A stretch of 64,000 nt of DNA from JASEGV01 sp947085405. Lineage in GTDB: Bacteria; Bacteroidota; Ignavibacteria; UBA10030; BY39. Under the pieces are notes generated by a model. That model was not told where the DNA came from. It did no database searches and saw only the letters and a list, made by a program, of their open reading frames with translations. Positions 25,547 to 34,728 of the stretch are shown piece after piece. A program made the position numbers and the translations under genes. Position 1 is the stretch's first letter. Every line of letters starts with the position of its first letter. The stretch spans positions 16,052-80,051 of the forward strand of contig CAMTWO010000024.1 of the NCBI GenBank assembly GCA_947085405.1, written 5' to 3'.

Positions 25547-25780
25547 ATGGAATATATTTCTGAAAGAATTACAATAGATGAGAACCTATGTAATGGGAAA
25601 CCTACAATCAGAGGGAAAAGAATCACTGTTCAAACAGTTTTAGAATTTCTTAGCGCCGGAACCAGTGTTGATGAAATACTATACCAATATCCATCTTTGG
25701 ATATTGAAGATATAAAAGCGTGTTTAAAATTTGCTGCAGAATTAATGAATCGCGGATATATTATTAAAACGGTAGCTTGA
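25547..25780 (+). CDS. DUF433 family antitoxin
   Basis: This 77-residue protein contains ERITIDENLCNGKPTIRG and YPSLDIEDIKACLKFAAE, the hallmark segments of the DUF433 winged-helix antitoxins. These are usually paired with DUF5615 PIN-like toxins. The stop overlaps the ATG of the partner by one base (TGATG). The partner is interrupted by a stop codon (next entry), so this antitoxin may be an orphan. A homologous intact pair is at 36.3-36.9 kb. Confidence 0.88.
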   Translation: MEYISERITIDENLCNGKPTIRGKRITVQTVLEFLSAGTSVDEILYQYPSLDIEDIKACLKFAAELMNRGYIIKTVA

Positions 25781-26124
25781 TGTTAAAAAAGTATTTGATT
25801 GATGTTAATCTGCCTTATTATTTTTCTTTATGGAAGGGCGAAGAGTTTATACATCTGAAAGATATAAATGAAACATAGACTGATTCTCAAGTATGGGATT
25901 ATTCCAAAACTAACAACCTAACGATTATTACTAAGGACAGTGATTTTTCGAATCGAATACTTTTATCTGAACCTCCTCCGAAAGTAATCCATATAAAATT
26001 TGGTAACTTAAAGATGAAAAGATTTTTTGATGTCTTGTCTCTGGCATGGGAGCCAATCAAAAATACAAGTGAAAAATATAAGCTTGTGAATGTATTTGCC
26101 GATAGGGTGGAAGGAATAAATTGA
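25780..26124 (+). pseudogene. DUF5615 PIN-like toxin interrupted by a nonsense codon
   Basis: The frame begins MLKKYLIDVNLPYYFS, the typical start of a DUF5615 PIN-like nuclease with its first Asp. It meets TAG at codon 33 (25876-25878), then stays open for 81 codons, with NLTIITKDSDFSNRI (the second acidic cluster) and KVIHIKFGN, to TGA at 26122. The only lesion seen is the single TAG, placed where family members usually read a sense codon just before TDSQVWDY. One base change would repair it. It could be a recent inactivation or a sequence error. Confidence 0.8.
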
Positions 26125-26147
26125 TGTTCCCACAATAATTATCATTT

Positions 26148-28262
26148 TTAAACCTTCCCCTTCAGCAACCTCAAACCGTTTAGAATAACTAATAGCGCCG
26201 CTCCATCGTCAGCCAATATTGCAAGCCACAAAGTTGCAATACCCGATGCACCCAATATCAAAAATATTCCTTTCGTTACTAATGCGATCGTGATGTTCTG
26301 CTTAATAATTCGAAGTGTTTTTCTGGATAACTCAATAGTTTCAGAAACTTTCGAGAGGTTATCCGACATCAACACGATGTTCGAAGTTTCGATAGCGGCA
26401 TCAGTTCCGGCTGTTCCCATTGCAATTCCAATTGTTGCTGCTGCCAAAGCAGGCGCGTCGTTTACGCCGTCGCCTACCATACCGACATTTCCATAAATAT
26501 TTTTTAACTCATTAATCGCTTCAACTTTATGTTCGGGGAGTAATTGTGAACGCACATCGTCGATGCCAAGTTCGCTGGCAATCGAGCGGGCTGTTGATTC
26601 GTTGTCGCCTGTAAGCATGATAACTTTTTTGATGCCAGCATTGTGAAGAAGCGATATCGCTTGTTTACTTTCTTCCCGCGCAGTATCTACAACAGAGATA
26701 ACTCCAACAGGAATGTTGTCTTCAATTATAACTACAACAGTCTTTCCCTCGTTCTCTAATTGATGAAGTTTACTCTCCACTTGATTGTTGCACGCTTGCA
26801 GTTCTTCACAAAAATTGTGATTGCCGAGTATATATGTTTTTCCCTCGACAACTCCTTTAATACCTTTTCCCGGAAACGATTCAAACTCATGAACGACAAT
26901 ATCTTGAAATGATATATCTTCTTCGATTGCTTTCAGTTCAATTGCCGCAGCTAACGGATGTTCCGACTTTGCTTCAATTGCTGCAGCAATCCTTAAAAGT
27001 TCAGTATTAGAAACTGAATTCAAAGGAACCACATCAACAACTTTTGGCTTACCTTCCGTTAAAGTGCCAGTTTTATCAATCGCGATTGCAGATATTTTAC
27101 CGATTTCTTCCAAATATCTGCCGCCTTTTATAAGAACTCCGTTGCGAGCAGCGCTTGTTATTCCGCTTACAATCGTTACCGGCGTTGAGATTACGAGAGC
27201 GCAGGGACAAGCGATTACAAGCATTACTAATGAGCGGTAAAACCATTCGCTGAAAGGTTGAGAAAAGAAGAGCGGCGGGAAAATCGCAATTATAATTGCG
27301 ATAATAACTACCGACGGAGTATAGTAGCGAGCAAACTTTTCGATAAATGTTTGACTTTTGGATTTCTCCGATTGTGCCTCTTCAACAAGATGAATGATGT
27401 GTGCTAATTTAGTATCGCGATAACTATGTGTAACTTGAAACTCAATAACTCCTTTGCCATTAATGGTGCCGGCATATACGGAATCACTTTCGCTTTTAAA
27501 AACCGGCAGCGATTCGCCGGTTATAAGTGATTCGTTCACTGATGTTTTTCCGTGAGTAATAATTCCATCAAGCGAAACTCTCTCGCCGGGGCGAACAATA
27601 ATTATTTCTCCGATATTAATATCTTCAACTTTTTTTGTAATCTCCCCGTTGCCGTTTTTAACAGAGGCAGTTTGAGGCGAAAGTTCCATTAGCGATCGGA
27701 TCGCATTACGAGTTCGTTCGATGCTGTACGATTCGAGTAACAAAGCTAACGAAAACATAAATATTACCGCCGCTGCTTCAGCAAACTCACCGATTATTAC
27801 AGCACCGATTGTTGCAACGGACATAAGAAAGTTCATGTCTAACGCAAGATTGACAACTGCCCTGTACCCCTTTATGGCAATCTGCCATCCGCCGCTGCAT
27901 ATTGCTGCAACGAAAATTACTATAGTTACCGACTGAGTTACTCCGAAATAACTTAACACGATACCCAAGAAAGTTAAGAAACCTGCAGTGGTTGTAAAAA
28001 ATAAATTAGAATATTTCGCCCATAAATTTTTTGGCTTAACAGAAGTTTCAAACCTTTGAGCTTTAAAGCCGGCTGAGTTGAGCACGTTAATAATTTTTTC
28101 TTCCGGGCAAGTATGTGTTACGCTTAATCGTTGCGTGATGATGTTGAAGTTAAATTGATCAATACCGTCGGTTGAAGAAAGTTTTTTTCGCACAACAACC
28201 TCTTCTTCCGCGCAGCAAACTCCTTTCACATACAGAAGTGTATTTTTACTTTTTTTACTCAT
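26148..28262 (-). CDS. Zn/Cd/Pb-transporting P1B-type ATPase
   Basis: The 704-residue protein has an N-terminal HMA-like domain (about 7-68) whose metal motif is GVCCAEE instead of GMxCxxC. TM helices follow, with TGES (248-251), the CPC motif (352-354), the phosphorylation site DKTGT (396-400), TGD and GDGVNDAP. The C-terminal ADDGAALLVILNGLRLL matches the ZntA/CadA group, in which an Asp in the last helix joins the CPC site. It should export divalent heavy metals. The upstream ArsR/SmtB repressor gene is 5 bp away, in the same operon. Confidence 0.92.
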   Translation of the reverse strand: MSKKSKNTLLYVKGVCCAEEEVVVRKKLSSTDGIDQFNFNIITQRLSVTHTCPEEKIINVLNSAGFKAQRFETSVKPKNLWAKYSNLFFTTTAGFLTFLGIVLSYFGVTQSVTIVIFVAAICSGGWQIAIKGYRAVVNLALDMNFLMSVATIGAVIIGEFAEAAAVIFMFSLALLLESYSIERTRNAIRSLMELSPQTASVKNGNGEITKKVEDINIGEIIIVRPGERVSLDGIITHGKTSVNESLITGESLPVFKSESDSVYAGTINGKGVIEFQVTHSYRDTKLAHIIHLVEEAQSEKSKSQTFIEKFARYYTPSVVIIAIIIAIFPPLFFSQPFSEWFYRSLVMLVIACPCALVISTPVTIVSGITSAARNGVLIKGGRYLEEIGKISAIAIDKTGTLTEGKPKVVDVVPLNSVSNTELLRIAAAIEAKSEHPLAAAIELKAIEEDISFQDIVVHEFESFPGKGIKGVVEGKTYILGNHNFCEELQACNNQVESKLHQLENEGKTVVVIIEDNIPVGVISVVDTAREESKQAISLLHNAGIKKVIMLTGDNESTARSIASELGIDDVRSQLLPEHKVEAINELKNIYGNVGMVGDGVNDAPALAAATIGIAMGTAGTDAAIETSNIVLMSDNLSKVSETIELSRKTLRIIKQNITIALVTKGIFLILGASGIATLWLAILADDGAALLVILNGLRLLKGKV

Positions 28263-28267
28263 ACAGC

Positions 28268-28624
28268 TTACTCCGTTGTATGCCGTAAAGCAGCTTTTAT
28301 TAAATCTTCAATATGCTCATCGTCTATTGTATAATAAGCCATTTTGCCATCGCGCCGATGTTTTACAATTCGGGAGTTTTTAAGCAGACGAAGCTGGTGT
28401 GAAATTGCAGACTCAGTTAAGTTGAGAAGAGCTGCGATGTCGCAAACACAGAGTTCTTCTTTTGCTAATGACATTACAATTTTTAAGCGGGTAGGGTCGC
28501 TCAGTATTTTAAAGATTTCGGAAGCTTCTAAAATATTTTGTTCGTTTTTGATTGCACTCTGGGCAGATTTAACTTTGTCTTTGTGCACAATTCCAATTTT
28601 GCAAACGGGGATTGGTTTAGCCAT
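28268..28624 (-). CDS. SmtB/CadC-type metal-responsive repressor (ArsR family)
   Basis: This 118-residue winged-helix protein has ELCVCD in the recognition-helix region, the alpha3N cysteine site of CadC. The C-terminal helix DEHIEDLIKAALRHTTE has the D-x-H...H-x-x-E spacing of the SmtB/CzrA alpha5 zinc site. A further Cys (Cys8) and His (His14) lie in the N-terminal arm. It therefore seems able to use both site types. It is expected to repress itself and the P-type ATPase until Zn/Cd/Pb binds; a matching operator lies just upstream. Confidence 0.92.
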   Translation of the reverse strand: MAKPIPVCKIGIVHKDKVKSAQSAIKNEQNILEASEIFKILSDPTRLKIVMSLAKEELCVCDIAALLNLTESAISHQLRLLKNSRIVKHRRDGKMAYYTIDDEHIEDLIKAALRHTTE

Positions 28625-28646
28625 ATTTATTCTTTCATATTAACGA

Positions 28647-28662
28647 TTGAGCAATTGTTCAA
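28647..28662 (-). promoter_or_regulatory. SmtB/CadC-type operator
   Basis: TTGAGCAATTGTTCAA is a 16-base palindrome with one mismatched pair, 22 bases upstream of the repressor ATG. It matches the TGAnCAnnTGnTCA class of operators bound by SmtB/CadC/CzrA proteins. It would overlap the promoter of the repressor-ATPase operon and could also affect the divergent gene at 28767. Confidence 0.8.
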
Positions 28663-28766
28663 CTGTAATATAATAACTGCAATTTGGAATTCAAAATACT
28701 GAAGGATTAAAAATACTTGATAAGTACACTTTGAATTAATATATTAATGAAAATAGCACTGAAAAT

Positions 28767-29303
28767 ATGAGTAAAGCCAAATATTATTTACCCCTTACTT
28801 TTAGTTTGTTGATTTTCTCCAGTCATGTTCTTGCCCTTGGGAATGAAAATAATTCAGAAATAGATACCATCGAAGTTTTTACCCCCGGCTTTAGAAGTAT
28901 CCAATTAGATGGTGTTATAATGATATTTTCAAGTGCTGGTATCTCAGGCTCAGTTGATTATGATCTCTTCGCAATAACAAAAAAAACGAGTGTAGGTATC
29001 AGAACAGGTATTGAGTATTACGCAATACTAGGATTTGAATCAGTAGAAGGTCCTTTCACAGACTATAATATTCTTGCGCGTTCAACAACGGGAGGGAAAC
29101 ATTTTAGATGGGACATATATGCCGGTTTAACATACCACACTTCTTCTGACAAGAAAGAAGACTCATCAAAAATTTCCCCCAAATATGGTATGGAATTTAA
29201 ATACATGTTTGTACCTAAATTTTTAGGTTTCTTAATCAAAGCAAGTGTAACTCAAGATAAATGTTTAGCTGGGATTGGTGCTGTAATTAGTTTTCAGTTT
29301 TAG
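28767..29303 (+). CDS. Putative outer-membrane or secreted beta-rich protein
   Basis: The 178-residue protein has an N-terminal signal peptide (about 1-23, ending VLALG). The rest is made of alternating beta-strands with frequent glycines and aromatic residues (GIRTGIEYYAIL, WDIYAGLTYH) and ends in F (AVISFQF), as in small beta-barrels. No family is recognised. It is divergent from the metal-resistance operon and only 143 bp from its repressor gene, so it may share its control. Confidence 0.6.
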   Translation: MSKAKYYLPLTFSLLIFSSHVLALGNENNSEIDTIEVFTPGFRSIQLDGVIMIFSSAGISGSVDYDLFAITKKTSVGIRTGIEYYAILGFESVEGPFTDYNILARSTTGGKHFRWDIYAGLTYHTSSDKKEDSSKISPKYGMEFKYMFVPKFLGFLIKASVTQDKCLAGIGAVISFQF

Positions 29304-29396
29304 TAAAAATAGGATTAACTAACAGCTTCCTACAAGTTTGTGGTATTATCATCAGACCATATCACACGTTAAATCCATACTCGCGAATTAATAAAA

Positions 29397-29426
29397 AAGC
29401 CAACTCAGCCCTCGCCAAGTTGGCTT
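29397..29426 (-). terminator. Rho-independent terminator (minus strand)
   Basis: A perfect 9-bp stem AAGCCAACT/AGTTGGCTT has a 12-base loop. On the minus strand it is followed by six T. It ends the VOC gene at 29449-29805. Confidence 0.9.
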
Positions 29427-29448
29427 AAAAAAAATTATTTAATACTAC

Positions 29449-29805
29449 TTACTTCTTCTTCGCACTTTCCCAAAGTGCCAACTGGCAGCCGTCGGGAGTT
29501 TCAAACTTTGCCCACCAGCCCATCTGAGCAATCGGAGATTTCGGAACTACAACTTTTCCTTTTAGTTTTTTAATCTCTTTTAATTTTATATCAATAGAAT
29601 CTACCTCGATGTAAATCAATACCGCATGCTTCTTTGCCATTTTCTTCACTTTATAAAATCCACCGTGTGGCTTTTGTGGTGCATAAAAAAGCATGTAATC
29701 CCAATCGGGCACTTCCTCAAATTTCCAACCGAATAATTTTCCGAAAAACTTTTGTGTCATCTTAAAATCAGTTGTTGGTAATTCTATATGTCCAACACTA
29801 TGCAT
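29449..29805 (-). CDS. VOC (glyoxalase/bleomycin-resistance) family protein
   Basis: This 118-residue protein shows the characteristic start HSVGHIELPTTD, the FYxxLFGW-like segment KFFGKLFGW, and a C-terminal FETPDGCQLALWE with the metal-binding Glu. These mark the CFB-type vicinal oxygen chelate fold. Many such proteins are uncharacterised lyases or binding proteins. The length is normal for a single-domain VOC protein. A strong terminator follows. Confidence 0.85.
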   Translation of the reverse strand: MHSVGHIELPTTDFKMTQKFFGKLFGWKFEEVPDWDYMLFYAPQKPHGGFYKVKKMAKKHAVLIYIEVDSIDIKLKEIKKLKGKVVVPKSPIAQMGWWAKFETPDGCQLALWESAKKK

Positions 29806-29838
29806 GTAATCTCCTTAAGTATAATTTATTATTGTTAA

Positions 29839-31128
29839 TTAATTTCTTTTCTCCATTTGATATATCACCGAATCCATTCCCTCGATTACCAATGTATCTA
29901 ATAAACTGTCGGGCGATTTTTCAGAGGGCTGATCGAGGTTACCGATATTATCAATCGCTTTTTGTGTGTTTGGAATTATCGAATCGGTAAGATTCTTGAA
30001 GTTATCGTTCGACACAATCTTCCGCAGCATGTTTTTATTGGCTGTGCTTTTGGCTAACTTTGTGCCGAGGTCGTTTATCGACTTCGAAGTTTCGGGAGTT
30101 AATGCCTGAGAGCTTGCGTTAATCATTCTTCCAATATCTATCACGCTATCTCTTAAAATCTTATTTGGTTTACCCATCGCAGAAGTGATTGCATAAGCTG
30201 TATGGCTCAAACTTGCACTGAGGAGTCCCACCATACTTTGAAGTGCCCGATTCAAGCTTCCGCCGGCTTGCTCGATATTTTCTCCGAAAACCTCCAAGCC
30301 ATAACTCAGTGAGCTACCTAAAGATTCGAGACCTTTTCGGATTTCGGCACCCTGACTTTCGTTTCCGTAAGCGGAAATTTTAGCAGCTTCAATTTCCGAT
30401 AAACCACGTGTATATGACGAAAGAAGTTTGGTTGTTTGATCAATATCGAATTGTATTCGTTCAACAAGTTGCGAGGCTTTTTTATCAAAGTAAAAGTTCC
30501 GTGCACGATAAAAATGCCATAAGGCAATTTGCATCATTGTTTGCAGAAGTGCCGGGTCGGTGCTTATAGTTGCCATCGCTTTTTCACCGACATGCAGATT
30601 GATAGCGGCTTCCCATTCTTTAGCGTCAAGACGTAAAAACCATTGCCGCGCCGCAATCAGGTCGCCCAGATCTTCAATCCTCTGAATTTCTTTTTCGATG
30701 CCGCGCTGCAAATATGCCGTGGCTATCATATAAGCACAGCTTGCAGCCGATTTTTGTAAGCCGGTTTCGGAAAACAAACGGAAGCAAAATATCAATTGTT
30801 CAACTACCTTCTCTGAAACTGCGCCCTGATAATAGTATGGTTGTATTTTAGCAAAAATGTCTTTAGCGCGGACTAAATATAAATCGGTAGTTTCGCGGTA
30901 TCGCTGTTTTAAAACTGCAGCTCGTTTGGTGTGCTTGTCTAAATATTGTTTATCTTCGTTGCGGAGTGCAGAGATTGCATTTTTTATGTCGGAAAGTGAG
31001 AGAGTTTCCGAAATGTTCTTCCTGCCACACATATAGCAGAACTCGCGCGATTGCGAATAGTCGATCCACTTGTGTCCGCAGTGGATACATCTCTCGACTC
31101 CAATTTTAATAGATATTGTTTGTGCCAT
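29839..31128 (-). CDS. Zinc-ribbon helical protein of unknown function
   Basis: This 429-residue protein begins with a zinc ribbon, CIHCGHKW (first pair, about 14-17) and CYMCGRK (second pair, about 32-35). An almost entirely helical protein of unrecognised fold follows. The middle contains TPR-like helices; the region about 250-420 is Ser/Ala-rich and amphipathic, with SSLSYGLEVFGENIE. No signal peptide or catalytic motif is seen. It lies 19 bp after the next gene upstream (31148-32314) and is probably co-transcribed with it. Confidence 0.65.
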   Translation of the reverse strand: MAQTISIKIGVERCIHCGHKWIDYSQSREFCYMCGRKNISETLSLSDIKNAISALRNEDKQYLDKHTKRAAVLKQRYRETTDLYLVRAKDIFAKIQPYYYQGAVSEKVVEQLIFCFRLFSETGLQKSAASCAYMIATAYLQRGIEKEIQRIEDLGDLIAARQWFLRLDAKEWEAAINLHVGEKAMATISTDPALLQTMMQIALWHFYRARNFYFDKKASQLVERIQFDIDQTTKLLSSYTRGLSEIEAAKISAYGNESQGAEIRKGLESLGSSLSYGLEVFGENIEQAGGSLNRALQSMVGLLSASLSHTAYAITSAMGKPNKILRDSVIDIGRMINASSQALTPETSKSINDLGTKLAKSTANKNMLRKIVSNDNFKNLTDSIIPNTQKAIDNIGNLDQPSEKSPDSLLDTLVIEGMDSVIYQMEKRN

Positions 31129-31147
31129 ACTTTAACCCTGAAATTAA

Positions 31148-32314
31148 TTAATGACGTCTATCGCGAAGTTGTGTAATCAAGCGTACATATTCTTCTTCTG
31201 TTAATTCACCGAATGCGTATTTATTCTCGACAGTCTCTCTATCGAAACGAGCCGCCGGAACCGAAGCAACTTTTTGATATGCTTCGTTAGAGCGAATCCT
31301 GTTGAAGCCGCGTAATGTTTCAAGCTCTTGCTCGAACATATTTTTAACAGCGGCATCGGTTAAATCGCTGTTCAACGAGTTTGAAAATTGCCGCATCGAT
31401 GTTAAAGAGGCAAACTCTTTTATTCCTATGTTCTGTAATATATCGAGGGCAATTTCAAACTCTTTGCCTTTATAATAAAAATGGTAAGCGAGTTTATATT
31501 CGTTCTCGGCTAAATACCATTCTGCAATTTCTTTATACTCTGCCGGTGTTAGATTCGCTGAATCGTAAAAATAAAAAGCCGATTTGAAATCGTTTTCAGA
31601 CCGTTTGATTTCAGCCATGCTTCTCTTGTCGTCTTCTGCCCAGTAAATCCACTCAACATATTCGTTACGGTTTAAGTCGCGGGCGAATTCTATCAATTCC
31701 GCAATGTTATCAAACCCTTTGTAAAAAAGGTACATCAATTGCTCGATATCGCGGTTGTGAGGATTTTGGATAATTGTCTGTTTTAGAATTTCGAAAAGTT
31801 CAAGTAAGTAATTTTGTGAGATTGCAAAAAAAAGCTTGATAGGAATTTTGGGTAACCTACGGAGGAAACGCATCTCGTCTAAAAAAAGAAAACTGCGCTG
31901 ATTATTTGAGAGGGGAACATCGATTTCTAATTGTTCGACTGCTTTATCAAATTTTTCTTTCAGGAATATTTTTCGGTTACCTGAATACCAGGCGGCTTCG
32001 GTTGTTCTGAAAGTTGATTCAAGAAATTGTCGCCAACATCCTAACGAAGATTCGGAATAAGAATTTTCTGCTAAAGGTAGTGTGGTTTTTAATACCTCTA
32101 TCAGATTTTTATTACGAGTCTCTATCGAATCGGTCGTACCTGTGTCGCGTAAAATTTGTGTTAGAAAATGATGCTTAATCCACGGACGGCTAAACTTTTC
32201 ACTGATTTCGTGCTTCTTCTGGTTTCCCTCTTTATCGACTTCAATAACAGAGTTCGGATAACCGCCATTGCCGCCTAAAATTAAACGATCTTTATGAGTT
32301 AAAAAAATTTGCAT
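31148..32314 (-). CDS. TPR-like protein with C-terminal SHOCT-like motif, unknown function
   Basis: The 388-residue protein begins with a short beta segment (LTHKDRLILGGNGG) and continues as alpha-helical repeats, with YYKGKEFEIALDIL-type TPR units at about 225-300. It ends with a SHOCT-like helical hairpin (about 355-388, FGELTEEEYVRLITQL). SHOCT motifs are short oligomerisation modules. No enzyme signature is seen. It pairs with the downstream zinc-ribbon gene. Confidence 0.65.
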   Translation of the reverse strand: MQIFLTHKDRLILGGNGGYPNSVIEVDKEGNQKKHEISEKFSRPWIKHHFLTQILRDTGTTDSIETRNKNLIEVLKTTLPLAENSYSESSLGCWRQFLESTFRTTEAAWYSGNRKIFLKEKFDKAVEQLEIDVPLSNNQRSFLFLDEMRFLRRLPKIPIKLFFAISQNYLLELFEILKQTIIQNPHNRDIEQLMYLFYKGFDNIAELIEFARDLNRNEYVEWIYWAEDDKRSMAEIKRSENDFKSAFYFYDSANLTPAEYKEIAEWYLAENEYKLAYHFYYKGKEFEIALDILQNIGIKEFASLTSMRQFSNSLNSDLTDAAVKNMFEQELETLRGFNRIRSNEAYQKVASVPAARFDRETVENKYAFGELTEEEYVRLITQLRDRRH

Positions 32315-32322
32315 CTATTTAT

Positions 32323-32559
32323 TTACAGCGTTTTATGTGTACCGTCGCATTTAGGTTTGTTCTTCGTGTGCTTGCAGCCGCAAAGAGCGATCTTAGATTT
32401 CTCAGTTAACTCAAACATTTCCGGTTTGATATCGGTAGTTTTATGCGCTCCATTGCAGAATGGCTGGTTAGTGGATAAACCACAAGCGCACCAATAATAT
32501 TTTCCTGGCTCAAGCTCTAAAACAATTGGAGCTTTCTGAGCTATTTTAGGTTCTGTCAT
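32323..32559 (-). CDS. CDGSH iron-sulfur domain protein
   Basis: This 78-residue protein carries two CDGSH-type motifs, CACGLSTNQPFCNGAH and CGCKHTKNKPKCDGTH. Each supplies three Cys and one His for a [2Fe-2S] cluster. The first has Asn in place of the usual Asp. The tandem arrangement matches the bacterial two-motif CDGSH proteins (MitoNEET-like), thought to act in redox or iron-sulfur handling. Confidence 0.92.
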   Translation of the reverse strand: MTEPKIAQKAPIVLELEPGKYYWCACGLSTNQPFCNGAHKTTDIKPEMFELTEKSKIALCGCKHTKNKPKCDGTHKTL

Positions 32560-32691
32560 AACAAACCTCCTTTATTTTGTTTAAAGTATAATGCTTATTT
32601 TTGAAATAATCAAGTTTTTTGTTGAAAATATATAAGTTACCCTTTTTTACTTCAGTTTTAGGATAAGATTCAACGGTTATAATCAATAAAA

Positions 32692-34350
32692 TCAACATTT
32701 CATCATCGGTACTTTTACATTAAACTTTTTAGCATTATCAATCGCACGTTCGTAACCGGCATCAGCATGACGGATGATTCCCATTCCGGGGTCGTATGTT
32801 AGAACGCGGTCAAGCCGGCGTTCGGCTTCTTTCGTCCCGTCTGCAACTACAACCATTCCCGCGTGAATCGACATTCCAATACCAACGCCGCCGCCGTGAT
32901 GAACACTTACCCAGCTCGCACCTCCGACCGCATTCAGCAGAGCGTTAAGAATGGGCCAATCGGCAATTGCATCGCTGCCGTCTTTCATTTTTTCCGTTTC
33001 GCGATTCGGGGATGCAACTGAGCCACAGTCGAGATGATCTCGCCCAATTACAATCGGGGCTTTGACTTCTCCTCTTGCAACAAGGTCGTTAAAAATTTTG
33101 CCCATCTTTGCTCGCTCACCATAACCGAGCCAACAAATTCGTGCAGGCAATCCTTGAAAATTGATTCGCTTCTGTGCCGTTTCAATCCAACGAATGAGAG
33201 GTTTATTTTCCGGAAATGTTTCTATAATCGCTCTATCGGTTCTGTAAATATCTTCAGGGTCGCCTGAAAGCGCAGCCCAGCGGAAAGGACCTTTTCCGTC
33301 GCAGAAAAGCGGACGGATATATTCAGGCACGAAGCCGGGAATATCGAAAGCATTCATCACGCCGTTTGCAAAAGCTTCGCCGCGTATGTTGTTGCCATAA
33401 TCGAAAGTTACAGCTCCCCGCTTTTGAAGTTCGATCATTGCCAGTAGATGTTCGACAATTGAAATGCGTGTCATTGCAATATATTTTTGTGGATCGCTTT
33501 GTCGAAGTGCAAGAGCTTGCTGATATGAGATTCCTGCGGGCACGTAACCATTTAGCGTGTCGTGTGCGGATGTTTGGTCGGTGAGAATATCAGGAACAAT
33601 TCCGCGTTTAACAATCTCCGGTAAAACTTCTGCAGCATTACCCAACAATCCGACACTGAGCGCTTCCTTTTTCGCTTTCGCATCGAGAATAAGTTTGAGC
33701 GCTTCATCGAGATTGTCTGTAGTTTTATCGAGGTAGCCGGTTTTTAAACGTTTCTCGATTCTTACTCGATCCACTTCGATTACAAGAATTACAGCACCGT
33801 TCATTGTCGCGGCAAGAGGTTGAGCGCCACCCATTCCGCCAAGACCGGCAGTGAGTATGAATTTTCCTGAAAGATTTCCGCCAAAGTATTTGTTACCGCA
33901 TTCCACAAATGTTTCATAAGTGCCTTGCAGAATTCCTTGCGAGCCAATATAAATCCAGCTTCCGGCTGTCATTTGTCCGTACATTGTTAAACCGAGTCCT
34001 TCCAACCGACGGAACTCATCCCACGTAGCCCAATGCGGAACGAGCATAGAATTAGAAATCAGAACTCGCGGTGCATCGGTGTGGGTTTTAAAAATTCCGA
34101 CAGGTTTTCCGGATTGAACGAGAAGCGTTTCATCATTTTCAAGTTCTTTCAAGCTGCGAATAATTGCATCGTAGCATTCCCAGTTTCGGGCAGCTTTTCC
34201 TGTTCCACCGTAAACTATAAGTTCTTCCGGTTTTTCTGCAACTTCCGCATCAAGGTTGTTCATTAACATACGAAGTGCGGCTTCCTGTATCCATCCCTTG
34301 CAGGAGATTTGAGTTCCAGTTGGTGCCTTAATATTTGAACGATTACTCAT
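32692..34350 (-). CDS. hutU: Urocanate hydratase
   Basis: This 552-residue protein is full length for the family. It opens with the typical TGTQISCKGWIQEAALRML and includes TAGLGGMGGAQPLA and the NAD-interacting Cys in PARICWLGYGERA. It converts urocanate to imidazolonepropionate in histidine breakdown with tightly bound NAD+. hutH, hutI and a formimidoyl hydrolase are not in the window, so the pathway is scattered or incomplete here. The gene lies between the CDGSH gene and a toxin-antitoxin pair. Confidence 0.96.
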   Translation of the reverse strand: MSNRSNIKAPTGTQISCKGWIQEAALRMLMNNLDAEVAEKPEELIVYGGTGKAARNWECYDAIIRSLKELENDETLLVQSGKPVGIFKTHTDAPRVLISNSMLVPHWATWDEFRRLEGLGLTMYGQMTAGSWIYIGSQGILQGTYETFVECGNKYFGGNLSGKFILTAGLGGMGGAQPLAATMNGAVILVIEVDRVRIEKRLKTGYLDKTTDNLDEALKLILDAKAKKEALSVGLLGNAAEVLPEIVKRGIVPDILTDQTSAHDTLNGYVPAGISYQQALALRQSDPQKYIAMTRISIVEHLLAMIELQKRGAVTFDYGNNIRGEAFANGVMNAFDIPGFVPEYIRPLFCDGKGPFRWAALSGDPEDIYRTDRAIIETFPENKPLIRWIETAQKRINFQGLPARICWLGYGERAKMGKIFNDLVARGEVKAPIVIGRDHLDCGSVASPNRETEKMKDGSDAIADWPILNALLNAVGGASWVSVHHGGGVGIGMSIHAGMVVVADGTKEAERRLDRVLTYDPGMGIIRHADAGYERAIDNAKKFNVKVPMMKC

Positions 34351-34380
34351 AATAAATCCATTTTATTCTTAATAAATAAT

Positions 34381-34728
34381 TTATTTAATACTCTTCAACA
34401 AATACTCACTTAATTTTATCAATAATCGTTTGTGTCGATCAGTTGAAATTTCTCCAATGGCACCGGCTATATTTCTAATGGGAATTACTGCAAGAAAACC
34501 AAGCCTGATAAGGGATTGATTTAACAATCCACTCTTGACGAAGTCATCATCTGATGTTGCTATTGTTTCATCGAAATTCTCAATATACAGATGTATCTGT
34601 GTGCTTATTCCACAGACTAAAACATCACGGTAAGGAGATGGAAATTCACGTAGAATAACGGCAGGATGGTATTTGACTTTTCCGTCTGCTTGTGGAATTG
34701 GCGTGAGTATAATGTTTCCTTCCTTCAT
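34381..34728 (-). CDS. PemK/MazF-like toxin
   Basis: The 115-residue protein starts with the typical EGNIILTPIPQADGKVKYHPAVILRE (beta-strand, charged loop, P-A-V/I-L). It continues with VCGISTQ and a C-terminal RxxIRNIAGxIGEIS segment, as in the MazF/PemK ribonuclease fold. It is preceded by a small antitoxin gene with a 4-base ATGA overlap, as is normal for type II pairs. Cleavage specificity cannot be read from the sequence. Confidence 0.8.
   Translation of the reverse strand: MKEGNIILTPIPQADGKVKYHPAVILREFPSPYRDVLVCGISTQIHLYIENFDETIATSDDDFVKSGLLNQSLIRLGFLAVIPIRNIAGAIGEISTDRHKRLLIKLSEYLLKSIK

Noticed and set aside
32692..34350. A histidine-utilisation operon
   Set aside because: Only hutU is present; its neighbours are unrelated.
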